Shown here: in pieces, positions 52,987 through 63,292 of the stretch
Numbering within the stretch: the stretch's first letter is position 1
How the letters are laid out: every line of letters begins with the position of its first letter
Assembly: GCA_914767885.1 (NCBI GenBank)
Contig: CAJZBQ010000011.1
Coordinates: forward strand, 124,001-188,000
Direction: 5' to 3'
DNA: 64,000 nt
Source of the DNA: Blepharisma stoltei
Taxonomy: Eukaryota > Ciliophora > Heterotrichea > Heterotrichida > Blepharismidae
The notes under the pieces: generated by a model
Seen by the model: the letters and a program-made list of their open reading frames with translations, nothing else
Databases searched by the model: none
What the model was told of the DNA's origin: nothing
Made by a program: the position numbers and the translations under genes

Positions 52987-54147
52987 TTATCATCCTCCAT
53001 CTAGCAGCATATCTTCCACTTCATATATTTTTGCTTGTATCCCATGCCCTAAATTAACACAAACAATCGGCAAGTACAGCGGATCACTCATAACATTAAC
53101 AATTTCCCCAGTATACTCTGTTGACTCAAATCATAAATCTTGATGCCAAATCGACTGTTCAATTATATACAGCATTGGAAAATTTTCACTTAAATTTTCT
53201 CCACATATCGTGTAATGCACAAATTTCCCATCTTCATCCTTTGGATACACTTTTACACTATCATTTACAGCCAGCTTCAAAATTGTGTTTTTTCTGTTCC
53301 CTCATCGTGCTCTCCTGAAGTATTCTTCCATTTTTTTCATTAAATTGCTGATCCAGTTTTCCATTTTTATTTGCAAAATTAAAGAAATTTTTTTCCTCAT
53401 CCTTGTGTTTTCGCCTAGCATAGTGGCTATCGGGCATTTATAAATATCGCTTCAGGATAGAGATTCTGTTAAATAATTCAAATATTTGGCGTTTGTGCAT
53501 TTAATAACTTCTGCATGGTATCTTAAGCTGTCTAGCTCATGCAGTTTGTCATAAATGCTTTTATATTCTTTTTGGACTTCTTCGTATTCTCCTTTTCCAG
53601 GGAAGTTACCATATTTATATTGCATAAATGCAGATTGGACTGATATTTTGTTTATGTCAGCGAGATAAAAAATGACGGCGGATCTTGCTCGGACTGGCTT
53701 AAACCAGCCGCAATTTTTGCAGTCAAGGGTGCTAATGGATTTTAGTAGGTCAGGTAAAAATTCTTGGTTATTAAGGATGATTTCGGGGATATATTTTCGT
53801 AGCCTATCTTTTTCTTCTTCGAGTTCTGTTGAAGATAAATTAGCCATTCAGAGCTGGAAATTCGATCAATGGGTTGCGATTAAGCTGATTCTGTTTCCTC
53901 ATTTTATTTGGCGGTAGGAGTCGCCTTCTCATTTTTGATATAAAGATAAAGCTCTGTCGTTTATATCTGGGGTCAGATCAAGCTTTTTATTGGAGTAGGC
54001 GAATTTGCCATTGAGTCGTAAAACAAAGCTTCTAACTTTTTGTTCATTTTTGCGAATTGCACTATATCATGAGGATTTCAGCTCAGATTCTGAGGTTCAT
54101 AAGTCATCAATGCTTAGGATCAGCCCATAAGGGAGTTTAAATGACAT
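52987..54147 (-). CDS. Uncharacterised protein with many UGA-Trp codons
   Basis: About 386 residues with no IES: MSFKLPYGLILSIDDL-W-TS to ..VEDMLLDGG-W and TAA at 52987. At least eight UGA codons lie in frame. A middle section has DRLRKYIPEIILNNQEFLPD and DCKNCGWFKPVRARSAVIFY; the C-terminal part includes KVYPKDEDGKFVHYTICGEN and NVMSDPLYLPIVCVNLGHGI. I recognise no family. It is flanked by the two ITPase paralogues and may have been present before or inserted between the copies. Confidence 0.6.
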
Positions 54148-54435
54148 TATTATAGGGGGATCAAATTTTAATTCTAAAAGATATTTTTATAACTTTTTTT
54201 AAAATATACTTTACTAAAGAGATTAGGCTTTAAATCTTTCTGAAAATCATCCTTTATTGCTTATTTAAAAATTATATTAAATTTATTAATTATATTTTTC
54301 TTATTTTACACAAATTTTTTTTTAAAAAATTATGGAAATAATGATGCTTATTTATTATTTGAGGATTATGATTTAAATATTGCTTAAGGATCAATTCAAT
54401 AAAAAAATATTACTAACTTATAGAAATTTATTCTT

Positions 54436-55222
54436 CTAAATCCAATTTTGATTAGTTATCATAAAATTCTTGAATGCTTCTAATGATCTAAATCTGTGTG
54501 AAATTGAATTTTTAATATGCATGTCCATCTCTGCAAACGTTTGATCATACCCAATAGGCTGGAAAATAGGATCCCATCCAAAGCCATTATGAATTTTAAA
54601 TTAAATATAAGTTTTATTTTTTTCCAAAATATGAATCCATAAAATACATTAAATACACAAAAATACATAATAAAGCTTATCCCCTCTTGGCATTACAATA
54701 GTCCCTTCACAGCTTCCACAAAATACCTGAGGCTCATCTCCAGGCTTACAATACCCGACTCTGCATTCAGCTCTTGCATTTTTATTATCAAATCCCACCA
54801 ATAGATTAAAAAGTCCACGAGTTCCGATTGCTTCTCTGAACCATTTACTACATGAATTTTACATATAAGGGCCAGGCAATCCTCCAAGTGCTTCAAAGCA
54901 CAAGCAAGTATCTTCACAAATCACTGGTGCATTTACTTGATTGCAAGCAATTTTTAGTTTTTCTGAAATAATTTCATCTGGAGTTCCTTGGATTTCTTTT
55001 AAGTCAAGAGTAAGAATTTCTATGCTTACTTATAGAGAATATAACATTTTAATGGTCTCCGTCATATAAATAACCAGTAGAATTGTGTTAATTCATTGAA
55101 ATAGGTATAAATTCACATTAGAAGCTTCTAATGGAGCCCTGAGGATTTCTTTCATTTCTCTAACTTTGCCAGCCTATGGTAAAATTTACGTTTCCTGTGA
55201 TGAGATAGAGGATTTTGCTCAT
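54436..55222 (-). CDS. ITPA: Inosine triphosphate pyrophosphatase, copy 2
   Basis: Paralogue of 52071-52848: [11 protein letters not shown], 16-nt intron, [20 protein letters not shown], then across an 87-bp [71 protein letters not shown], across a 90-bp [37 protein letters not shown], stop TAG at 54436. It keeps the catalytic WDPIF that copy 1 has as WNPIF, so this copy looks the more canonical enzyme. The intron position is shared with copy 1; neither IES is. Confidence 0.87.
54589..54678. other. TA-bounded IES, about 90 bp, in ITPase copy 2 only
   Basis: Minus strand GGG-GAT..AAT-GGC gives MPRGDNGFGWDP. Copy 1 is uninterrupted at [12 protein letters not shown]. Confidence 0.8.
55022..55108. 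other. TA-bounded IES, about 87 bp, in ITPase copy 2 only
   Basis: Minus strand GTG-AAT-TTA..GAA-ATT-CTT gives [14 protein letters not shown]. Copy 1 reads [14 protein letters not shown] without interruption. Confidence 0.8.
55174..55189 (-). other. 16-nt spliceosomal intron, ITPase copy 2
   Basis: Minus strand GTAAATTTTACCATAG between GGA-AAC and GCT-GGC. Same codon position as the copy-1 intron although the intron sequences differ, so it predates the duplication. Confidence 0.9.
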
Positions 55223-55290
55223 GAAATTTATGACATTTTCAGATGATAATAGGTTACAAAAAGACTTGATTATTTAATATATAATTATAT

Positions 55291-55905
55291 TTATAGAAAT
55301 ATGTTGCTTTTTCTTGCTTTTAATATATTTTGCTTCACCTGCAATTTGTGAAAATTCGGTAATCCTTTTAAGCATTTTATTGCACTAGAAAATTCTTTTT
55401 CCCAGCCGCTTTCAGTAAATTCTTCATCGAATTCATCATCTTCTTCTCTGACACATAAAATTTTTCTAGGCTGATCTAAAGTTTCCTTAGATTTCTGAAT
55501 CAAATCATTTACTAAGTTTTGATTGTGCATCAAAACTTTGACATTATATTTTATGATGGCTTATGCTGCTTTCCTAAAAAAGATAATTTTATATTTATGA
55601 AAAAATAGGGATTTTAACATAATTTGTTTAGAATACATTTAGGTCGAGAGAGTCCATCTTCAGAATCTCGATGACTCTTGCATAATTTTTATGCTGTTTT
55701 ATATAAACATGATTTACTTCTGGCATTTCGTTAAAAAGTTCTTTTGCTTCCTTTATGAAAGAAAAGTAGTTCATTACTTTATTTTGTTCGTCAGGCGTGT
55801 ATTGATAGTCCCCAGGCAATTGATAGTGGCCTAATTTTCTATTGTAATTTGGTTCAACAATTTGTTGGGTTGTAGTCTTACCATAGCCTTTTTTGAAGTG
55901 AAGGG
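55291..55905 (-). CDS. Small acidic protein, unrecognised, interrupted
   Basis: Two readable minus-strand blocks: GYGKTTTQQIVEPNYNRKLG, HYQLPGDYQYTPDEQNKVMN, EAKELFNEMPEVNHVYIKQH, ILKMDSLDLNVF (55905-55629) and HNQNLVNDLIQKSKETLDQP, REEDDEFDEEFTESGWEKEF, KCLKGLPNFHKLQVKQNILK (55545-55291). A segment of 60-90 AT-rich bases with stops separates them, probably an IES, but I could not find a TA pair in matching phase. The upstream end runs into the retroposon at about 55925, so the start codon may lie beyond it. Confidence 0.45.
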
Positions 55906-55924
55906 TCCTTATTCAAGTTTACTT

Positions 55925-56312
55925 ATAAAAGGTTTGGCTGAGGCCATATTGTTAATGCAGTCAACAAGGATCCTCTAGAGGATTGACCCGATTTGTGGCG
56001 TCGCTAGGAAGAGCTTGTTTGAGTTAGGATGATAAATTCGCTCGAAAAGTTGGCTCAAGCACTATGTTGCTCTTCTTCATCTCCTGATCCCATGGTACCT
56101 ATGAATTTGGGTTATATGACTTAGCCTCCTCCTTACCTTGTAGGCTCAAGTTTTTGGATGGACTACTGCTGCATACTGCTCATACAAAAATCCCATAAAA
56201 TGGAAATTCTACATTTTCTGGGTTAACAAAATCTTGCCGAATACAATTAAATAATTAAATATGTGCTTGAGACTGCATAGCCTCCCTACATACGCCATAT
56301 ATAATTATGAAG
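55925..56312. mobile_element. Old GC-richer retroposon with about 28-bp imperfect flanking repeat
   Basis: GAAGGGTCCTTATTCAAGTT (55900) and GAAGGGTTCTTACCTCAGTT (56313) flank the insert, with several mismatches. The block GCCATATTGTTAATGCAGTCA at 55945 is shared with the insert at 46650. Moderately GC-rich up to about 56200. Age and exact ends are uncertain. Confidence 0.5.
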
Positions 56313-56430
56313 GGTTCTTACCTCAGTTTTTATAATTTTGGACATTTTTTATAAAATACCTTACAATGAAGCGTAAAGGGTATTTTATAATAATTTAACC
56401 CTATTTTAAAGTTATATGTTATAAACCTTG

Positions 56431-56488
56431 ATATAGAAATTGCCCGAGGATGGCGCTATTTTGCGCCATCCTCGGGCAATTTCTATAT
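56431..56488. repeat. Perfect 26-bp inverted repeat with 6-base loop
   Basis: Left arm ATATAGAAATTGCCCGAGGA plus TGGCGC (56431-56456), loop TATTTT, right arm its exact complement (56463-56488). The stem is GC-rich in an AT-rich region and shows no mismatches. Could be a fresh snap-back insertion, a hairpin RNA or a terminator-like structure. Confidence 0.85.
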
Positions 56489-56499
56489 TCATTTATTGG

Positions 56500-57078
56500 C
56501 ATTTTATTTACACTAAAGAAATTCATAGATTACATTTAAGAAATTAAATTTAATACGAATGTGCCTAATAATAATTAATCATTCTCATATCAATAGATAA
56601 AGACTATCTATTGAAAATTATTATGGAAAAACTAATATAAAACTACTTTTAAATTTTTGTCTCATTTAACTAGCTCTCCCATTATATTAAATTAAATAAA
56701 CTGTCCTTTCGATTAATAAAAAATTGGAAAAAATATTGTTTCAATGAAATTTTGAAGTAATGCTAAGAAGTCGTAAGTATTAAAATTTTTAATCTGCAAT
56801 TCAATCTTAAGCAAAATGACTAAGATACGGCTGTAAACTCTATTAAGTTGCTCATGTGAAATTAATTTCCTGAAGCGATAATTAATATTGGTTAATATCA
56901 AACTTAGTAATATATGAATATTTTTAATCGAATATGGGAGTAAGTAAATTATTTAATAATAAAAATAGAACTAAATTACTAGAGCTTAGGATTAAGTTTT
57001 ATATAAATAGTTCTGAATTTGCTAAGATATACTTGAAGTTTATAGTTACTCACGCGGTTCAATTTAACAAATATCTAA
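56500..57078. other. AT-rich, no gene recognised
   Basis: Short ORFs on both strands have low-complexity composition and no conserved motif. Confidence 0.5.
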
Positions 57079-57302
57079 CTCCCCCCTCTGTGAGCGAACA
57101 AAAATTTTTTATGAAAAAAAATTGATATATAAATGATAATTATTAAAATGAAATCTCGAGCTAATTCAGTTTAATTTATTAATTAATTTTACTTTTCAAT
57201 TTTCACAGATTTTTTTATAAAATTTTTAAATACACTTTTTTTTAAACAAAAATTAACGCCTGTTCTGAGCAGAGAGCAAAATTTTTTTGTTCCCTCACGG
57301 AG
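57079..57302 (-). mobile_element. Decayed family-1 MITE, 224 bp, TAA duplication
   Basis: CTCCCCCCTCTGTGAGCGAA at left; degenerate end unit (AAAATTTTTTTGTTCCCTCACGGAG) at right. TAA at 57076-57078 and 57303-57305. Confidence 0.7.
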
Positions 57303-57380
57303 TAAGAGTAATGATAGAAAAACGCTAGATAGTTATTTCAAAGCAATCAAATTAGCTTTTTTTAGCTGATTAAATTTAAG

Positions 57381-57923
57381 TTAGTTAGCTAGTTAGTTAT
57401 CTATTAAGACTTATCGAGAAGCTCGCTGCAAATTATGTAAGGACTATCTCCATTCGCAACGCTTCCTTCGCCTGCTTACACAATCTTACAAAAATTGTTC
57501 ATGCTGGATGAGGGCGTAAACTCACAACCCGCTAGTTGAGTGAGTGCGTCTCCGTGCCTTAAATCAGCAGGGTGGTCTGCCATTAAACATTCAAAAAGGT
57601 TGAATTTTCTGGCAACTCTCGGTGAAGATTGAAATCCATGGCTGGGAGTGTAAATCCCGGTTCGCGCCGAGGAATAGTCCCGATTAGTTAGGACGAACGC
57701 CACTTACTTTGCTGGAAACCCCTTTCCAACTTCTGTGCCCATTTCCCACTGAGTCAAAAAAATTTGGCTTTGAATAAAGCTGCGATCGGCTAATCTGACA
57801 TTGCGCTTAACCAAACCAAGAAAAATCCGGCCGGATGAAATTTCAGTACCACCCTTTGGAAGCCAGATGCAGGAGGAGCTAAGAGGGTGGGTTTGGTTTG
57901 CCATGCCATTTTTATTTATATAT
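57381..57923 (-). mobile_element. Retroposon (GC-rich), 543 bp, 13-bp target duplication
   Basis: GATTAAATTTAAG at 57368-57380 and 57924-57936. Left end is a short repeat of TTAGTTAGCTAG, the 3' tail on the minus strand; the other end carries AAATAAAAATGGC, like other retroposons here. Contains CCCGGTTCGCGCCGA at 57658, a good B-box-like motif. Intergenic, so it need not be excised to preserve a gene. Confidence 0.82.
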
Positions 57924-57936
57924 GATTAAATTTAAG

Positions 57937-58659
57937 CATCTCCAAATATTTCATTATTATTGCTTAAGCCTTGAGTGCTAACTTGAAGTGGTGTTCTAGA
58001 ATATTCCAATTCGAAACCAAAAACTTTTGATTTTTTTCAATAATTTTTGTTAGCCAGCAAAGTTGTATCTTTTATTAATTCTCGAATAGTTTCCTATTTT
58101 TTAAATCTAACATCAGTTTCTCCCTAAAATTCATTGCCTAGGAAAATATAAATCTTAATCCCCTATCCTCAATTAAACGATTTCGGTTATTGACCAAATA
58201 AATTTTAAGAGACAGAGCTATTTCATTAAGTTTTTCTATTTGAAATATATCTCTAATATTCATCATTAAGAAAAATATAGCTGGCTAAATTCCGAAATGG
58301 ACAGAATTGTGCTTCATGCTTGACGATATGAAAATCAAGGATGGGGAGTTAGGAAAATTTCACTAAAAATACTTGATTTTGTGACTTCTAAGCCTAACAT
58401 ATCACTAGTTTGGTAAGACTTCCTCTTAAATCATATGCAGCTTACAATTTATTACCATAGACCCACATCGCTGGCAACTATGGCAAAAATGGTGCGAAAT
58501 GATTTTGCTTCTTGAAAAAAAAATTCCGACCTGCTAGTTTTTTACGCTACTTTTTTTTTCTTGAAATCTATCACATCTCATGTTTTTTACTGCAATTATC
58601 TCTTTGAATATCCCTTTTCATATTCAAAAAATACCTTTATTTAGCTAAAATTTATTAAC
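57937..58659. other. Intergenic, AT-rich, with a family-3 MITE
   Basis: Only recognisable feature is the element at 58158-58348. Confidence 0.5.
58158..58348. mobile_element. Short family-3 MITE, 191 bp, TTA duplication
   Basis: ATCCCCTATCCTCAATTAAA..ATCAAGGATGGGGAG, TTA at 58155-58157 and 58349-58351. The internal words GACCAAATAAATTTTA and GAGACAGAG also occur near 59205-59235, marking a related relic there. Confidence 0.65.
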
Positions 58660-59550
58660 TTATAAGCAAGACTTAAGGTGTATGAAATATTGATATTTGT
58701 TGTATATAACTTTCATACAACGCTCGCATGTTACCTTGCGCATATTGTCATGGACCTGGTTTGAGTGAAACTTCAATGCATATTTGCTGACAAATTTTCT
58801 ATCGCATTTGAGGCACTTGAAATTTCTTCTTTTTGTTCTATGTATTTTTCCTTGGTGCTGTTTGTATCCTTTATATGTGTCGAAAGTTCTGTTGCAGGGT
58901 TTGCAAAAGTACTGGGGTATAGATATCCCTTTTTCTATTTAAATATATAATGATTTTTTATGATCAAAATTCTCATTTCGCCTCTTTATTAGTGAAAAAT
59001 CCATCTTTTAGGTAATTAATCCGGATAAATTTTATGAATTTTTTTCAATTAATAATTTATATGAGATCTTCAGCTAAATTTTAAACAGCTTGCTATTTTC
59101 CATACATAAATTTTATAAATTAAATTAAATTTTTTAATATAATATTTACAGATTATTAATAGCCAAAAATATTCTTTTTCAAAAATAACTCCTTTTGGTT
59201 AACGACCAGATAAATTTTACTCACCAATCAAGAGACAGAGTCAGCAATCTCAGCATATACATTCAAATAGAGTATATGTCTAGATTGTTCTCTAGAGGGA
59301 TCATATCTGCTGAAGTTGATATATTTGTTGTGAAAAAATCATTATCATTTGAGTCTTGATTTTGATATATTTGTTGTGACTGAATTTCAATAGATAGATT
59401 TGAGTGAAGTATTTTTTCTTCTGAGCTTCGAAAATTCAGACCGCAATGCTCACATGTGTTTGCTAGAGCTATATTACTGGATAAATCATCAGATATATTG
59501 ATCATAATTGGGGATGGTAGGTTTATTTTTGTGTCTAAGTTCAGGAACAT
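58660..59550 (-). CDS. C2H2 zinc-finger protein 1, IES-interrupted
   Basis: MFLNLDTKINLPSPIMINIS, a first finger-like NTCEHCGLNFRSSEEKILHS, a Gln/Asn-rich linker (IQSQQIYQNQDSNDNDFF), then after an insertion (about 58940-59265) three fingers: YFCKPCNRTFDTYKGYKQHQ-GKIH, FKCLKCDRKFVSKYALKFHS-NQVH, VTCERCMKVIYNKYQYFIHL-KSC, stop TAA at 58660. The C-x2-C..H-x4-5-H layout is that of DNA-binding C2H2 proteins. The same order (N-terminal finger, linker, three fingers with TYKG-KQHQGKIHR) is in the gene at 62541, its paralogue. The last finger ends in Cys and lacks a second His. Confidence 0.75.
58940..59265. other. Probable IES with family-3-like relic, in C2H2 gene 1
   Basis: AT-rich with stops in all frames of the gene. 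Contains GACCAGATAAATTTTACTCA and GAGACAGAG, as in the family-3 element at 58158. Exact ends not determined. Confidence 0.5.
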
Positions 59551-60173
59551 TTATTTTTCTAATTACACTAAATTTAATATTATAAGATTATTTATAAACT
59601 TTATATTATAAAAAAAATTATTATATAGCTTCTATTTAATTTAAAGCTAATTATATTTTTAAAAATATGTCTACTACTGTACTGTCTACTTAAATATGTC
59701 AATATGATTGCGAATATGCAATTTATGCGATAACAGAATTAAGTTTATATTTCTGATAATCGAAAAATATGGCTCCTAAACTCAGAAAAGTTACACTTCA
59801 GAAATTATTATAAAAATAAAAAATTAGATTACAATTTGAAGCAAAAATGGAATACAGGACTTCTCATGCTAAATTATCTAATTTTATAATTGAGTTATTC
59901 ATTTTTAATCCTATATTAAATTAATTTATCAATTTGAAACACTTTTTCGAACTACAACAAATTAATCATTGCTATATTTTTGCAATATTTAATATAAATA
60001 AATAATTTATATTTTAAATTTCGTATTTGCACATAAAAATTAATCTCCAAAATGCTTTTTTCTTATAATATTTTTATAAAGGAATATTAATTTAATCATC
60101 TGAATAGACTATGGCAATTATCATGCATTTATTTTAAATTGCCTCTTTATTTATCTTTATTAGCGCAGAAAAG
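59551..60173. other. Intergenic, AT-rich
   Basis: Nothing recognised. Confidence 0.5.
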
Positions 60174-60674
60174 TTATTCTTTATCAAATTCTATATAGCT
60201 TGGCAATTCTTCATGAACTGATTCAATTTGCTGCTTTAAAAAGACTTTTGGCCTCACACAATCTCTCTTTTTCAGTATGAAATCTAATGCCTCTCTATAA
60301 TTCCAACCTTTTGCAGCCATGTAATACGCAATTACAATAGACACACTCCGATTCCTTCCAAATTTACAATGGACAAGCACCTTTTCTCCTTTTGATACAA
60401 CTTTATGGATAAACCTCAAAGATTCCTGCATTGCAGGCAAAATTGAATAATTTTTGCCTCTAGGGACTATAGTTGTACAATATGTAAAAGCCGCTCGAAA
60501 TTCCGTTGGAGTCGGGACGGCAAAAAGCTCCACTATATGAGTGATCCTATGTTGCTTGAGGGTTTGGTAATCCTCGGCGCTTGTATAATCCCCAATACAG
60601 ATATGTTCGTCGATTTCATGCATACTTGGGAATCCAGTGACTGATTTCAGAGGATCAGAATGATGCAATTGCAT
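60174..60674 (-). CDS. Dual-specificity protein phosphatase
   Basis: 166 residues, intact: MHEIDEHICIGDYTSAEDYQ, TLKQHRITHIVELFAVPTPT, then the catalytic loop VLVHCKFGRNRSVSIVIAYY (HC-x5-RS with Cys and Arg present), KGWNYREALDFILKKRDCVR. The fold and size match atypical DUSPs lacking a MAP-kinase-binding domain. Phe in the P-loop (HCKFGRNRS) replaces the commoner Ala. The upstream general-acid Asp is not obvious in the FAVPTP stretch, so activity may be unusual. No IES or UGA. Confidence 0.88.
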   Translation of the reverse strand: MQLHHSDPLKSVTGFPSMHEIDEHICIGDYTSAEDYQTLKQHRITHIVELFAVPTPTEFRAAFTYCTTIVPRGKNYSILPAMQESLRFIHKVVSKGEKVLVHCKFGRNRSVSIVIAYYMAAKGWNYREALDFILKKRDCVRPKVFLKQQIESVHEELPSYIEFDKE

Positions 60675-60842
60675 ATTTACATAGGATTTGATATTGAATT
60701 ATTTAATCGAGACAGACATCTTGCTTGATGAAATTAATGGATTAGAGCGCCAGAAGAATAAATAGAATTTATACCAGAAAAGATAATTTTTTTTTGGTAT
60801 TTGAAATCCTTCGTCGTGATAAATTATAAATGGCGAAGATAA

Positions 60843-61353
60843 TAATAATAATTTTACGTTTTATCACGCCCAAGGCGTCTTAATTTTTTGCTTTTCGTAA
60901 TTATCTTGATAAATTCCTTAGCATGAGCATCAATTTCGTCAACCTGACTTCTTGTCAATTCCAGCTTGTTCTTTTTTTCTTCATATCTTCAAGAATCCAG
61001 CACAACATCCATCAAATTCAAATCTTCATCAATATCTATGTATGTCTTCAAATTCATTAGTAATTTCGTTCTTTCGTTATTAAACCTTGGACAATCTTCT
61101 ATTAAATGTTTTTCATCCTGTATTTGTCAGTCGCAATGTTCACATATCGTATTTTTCGTCTGATGCCTTATAAATTGGCACAAGTTCGTGCAGTTAAAAC
61201 CTGCTCTTAACCTGAAAAGTTCCCTTGCGCCGTTCACATCTTTAGGATTTAGCTTTGTGTATTCAGCCATTTTTCAGGTAACAGCATTCATATCGCAAAA
61301 TAGTGTCGTGGTTTTTCAGGTTTCTTCTCGCATCCTTTGAATGCACCATTCCC
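60843..61353 (-). mobile_element. 5'-truncated LINE insertion, 511 bp, 17-bp target duplication
   Basis: ATAAATGGCGAAGATAA at 60826-60842 and 61354-61370. The minus strand encodes the C-terminal end of a non-LTR reverse-transcriptase polyprotein and ends with a TTA-repeat tail. The exact long duplication and truncated 5' end are classic target-primed reverse transcription. Confidence 0.88.
60854..61270 (-). CDS. LINE polyprotein C-terminus (zf-RVT zinc-binding region), fragment
   Basis: MAEYTKLNPKDVNGARELFR, LRAGFNCTNLCQFIRHQTKN, TICEHCD-W-QIQDEKHLIED, CPRFNNERTKLLMNLKTYID, then LDS-W-RYEEKKNKLELTRSQ and stop TAA at 60854. The C-x2-C..H-x4-C arrangement (CEHCD..EKHLIEDC) after a helical RLR.G region is the zinc-binding domain at the end of many LINE ORF2 proteins. 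The two UGA codons at Trp positions show that the element is adapted to the host code. Reverse transcriptase and endonuclease are absent. Confidence 0.8.
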
Positions 61354-61370
61354 ATAAATGGCGAAGATAA

Positions 61371-62540
61371 GTGCTTATAACATTATTTGAATTATGACAA
61401 TGGTAAAAAGCTATAATGGAGACTTGGACTGGAATTTTAAAAATTTAAAAATTAGACCGAAATTTGATAGCTTTGGGAAATTAATATGAAATTAAAAATT
61501 TCAATAATTTTTAATTTAAATTGTTATATTAAAAATATAAAAAGAAAAAGATCACTTAAAACAATGAAATATATAAGAGAAAATAGGATTAGAAAACATG
61601 AAAAATTAAATGCAAAATTATTGTTTTCTTAAATTCTAATCAAAAGAGAGATAAAAATTAAAAAGTTAAATTTGGAATTAAATATCTAAAAATGGAACAG
61701 GTGACTGAATAAGAGGATGAAAAAAAAAGAAGCTACCTTACCTGCATCATAATTACTTGACTAAATCTAAAAAGAATTTTGAAATTCAAATACTAGTCCA
61801 ATAAATATTTGAATCACAATGAGAAATAAAAAACAAGTGATTTTTTTTAAATTTGCCTTAAAAATTCGGACGACATAATTTCGAAGAAACCTAAAATAAA
61901 TAAAGGGTTTAATTCTAGAAGCCATCACTCATATCTCCCTTTATCAAAGATATAATTTTTTTTTATTCCAACTAAATTTCAAGAAATGATGAAGAAGTAA
62001 GAAATAAAATTTCGGAATAAGTGAGCAATATATTTAATTCTAGCCAAAGCAATAATTTTCGTATTTATAGTTATTTTTTATAATCCTTTTTTAGTTAACC
62101 CTGTTAACTCAATGTTAAGAAAATGGCCACTCGTAATTGATGACAGTGACACCAAAAAATTATTTTAACTAATAAAGAACATAAATTAAAAAATAAATAT
62201 ATAAAAATAAATTATCTTACTCCCCTTTATTGGATTAAATCATTGAAAAAATGCTATACTTCTTTGCTATAATTTCTTATAGCCTTCCACGTGTAGGTTT
62301 CTGTTCCACACGTTGAAAAATCTTTTGCATGTGGAAGCAAGCCAATAAGCAGGAGGTTTTATCATAAATTTTTGGTATAACTATTATTATCAAAATGAGA
62401 TCTTCAGCTATTTATATTAAATAGAGTACGTACCAAAAAAAAAATATTATACATTTTTTATTAATTTATATATTCACAAATTTAACTCTATAAATCCAAA
62501 AAAATTAGTTAAAAAATTTACTCCCTAACCATGTGGGAAG
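61371..62540. other. Intergenic, AT-rich
   Basis: At 62220 TTACTCCCCTTTATTGGATT looks like a MITE tip, and at 62519 TTTACTCCCTAACC is a second tip in the same direction; no matching right end is convincing. GGCTTGC/TTCCACACG words near 62285-62345 form a weak hairpin. Nothing else recognised. Confidence 0.45.
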
Positions 62541-63292
62541 CTAGTGATCTTTTTCGAGGTGAGCTTTTAAGTGATATTTATTATAAAGGAACTTACCACA
62601 TTTCTCGCAGGCAACTTGGGTCGATTTTTCATGCACTTGCATAAGATGCATTTTAAGTGCATACTTATTTTTAAATCTTTTCAAGCACGCTTCACATTTT
62701 GATGCTCGTCTTCCAACGCGGTGAATTTTTCCTTGATGTTGCTTAAATCCTTTATAAGTTGAAAATCACTTGTTACAGGCTGAACAGAAGTTAGCCTTAC
62801 TTTCTTTTATAGTTTCTGTGGAAATTTGACCAGAAATTTCTACTTGAAGGTTGCTAACATTAGAAATTGTTTCTTCGGTTTGCCAAAATGCTGATCCTGA
62901 TAGTGAGACCGCATTTTCATCACGAGCGCATTCCAATGAGTTGGCTCCATGTCAGATTTTGATGATGTACATAATACATTTGGTCAAAATTTTTTAAAAT
63001 ATTATGACATTTGATCGAAATTCCATAATTTTTTTCAATCAAATGTCTCATTATCAAAAAGTTTCAAACAATTTTTGACCAAAAGACTTCAGTGAAATGC
63101 ACTATAATTGGACCTGCACTCCAATGAGTCTAATGAAAACTTTTCATGAAGTATCATATCGACGAATTTTATGAAATTCATACCGCAAAGCTGGCATGAA
63201 TAAGTTGGATTTACTTGCAGGTTGCTTGAATGAACTAATTCCAATACAATTGGTGATGGTAGTTTTTTTTGGGTAACTCTCGACGCTTCCAT
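62541..63292 (-). CDS. C2H2 zinc-finger protein 2, IES-interrupted
   Basis: MEASRVTQKKLPSPIVLELV, first finger YSCQLCGMNFIKFVDMILHE, then after an insertion TEETISNVSNLQVEISGQIS, and three fingers: FCSACNK-W-FSTYKGFKQHQ-GKIHR, SKCEACLKRFKNKYALKMHL-MQVH, VACEKCGKFLYNKYHLKAHL-EKDH, stop TAG at 62541. UGA as Trp in the second finger. Paralogue of 58660-59550, with better-preserved last finger (both His present). Probable transcription factor; target unknown. Confidence 0.78.
62975..63090. other. Palindromic MITE-like insertion in C2H2 gene 2
   Basis: Ends TTTGGTCAAAATTTTTTAAA and ..GTTTCAAACAATTTTTGACCAAAAG form an inverted repeat of about 48 bp, with a second pair GACATTTGATC/GATTGAAA..CAAATGTC inside. 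It lies between the words CTCATTGGAATGC (62928) and CTCATTGGAGTGC (63118), read on the minus strand, so about 190 bases may be the unit that is removed. Confidence 0.6.

Noticed and set aside
57476..57904. Two minus-strand frames of 66-75 residues
   Set aside because: They lie wholly inside the retroposon with the 13-bp target duplication and show no conserved domain.
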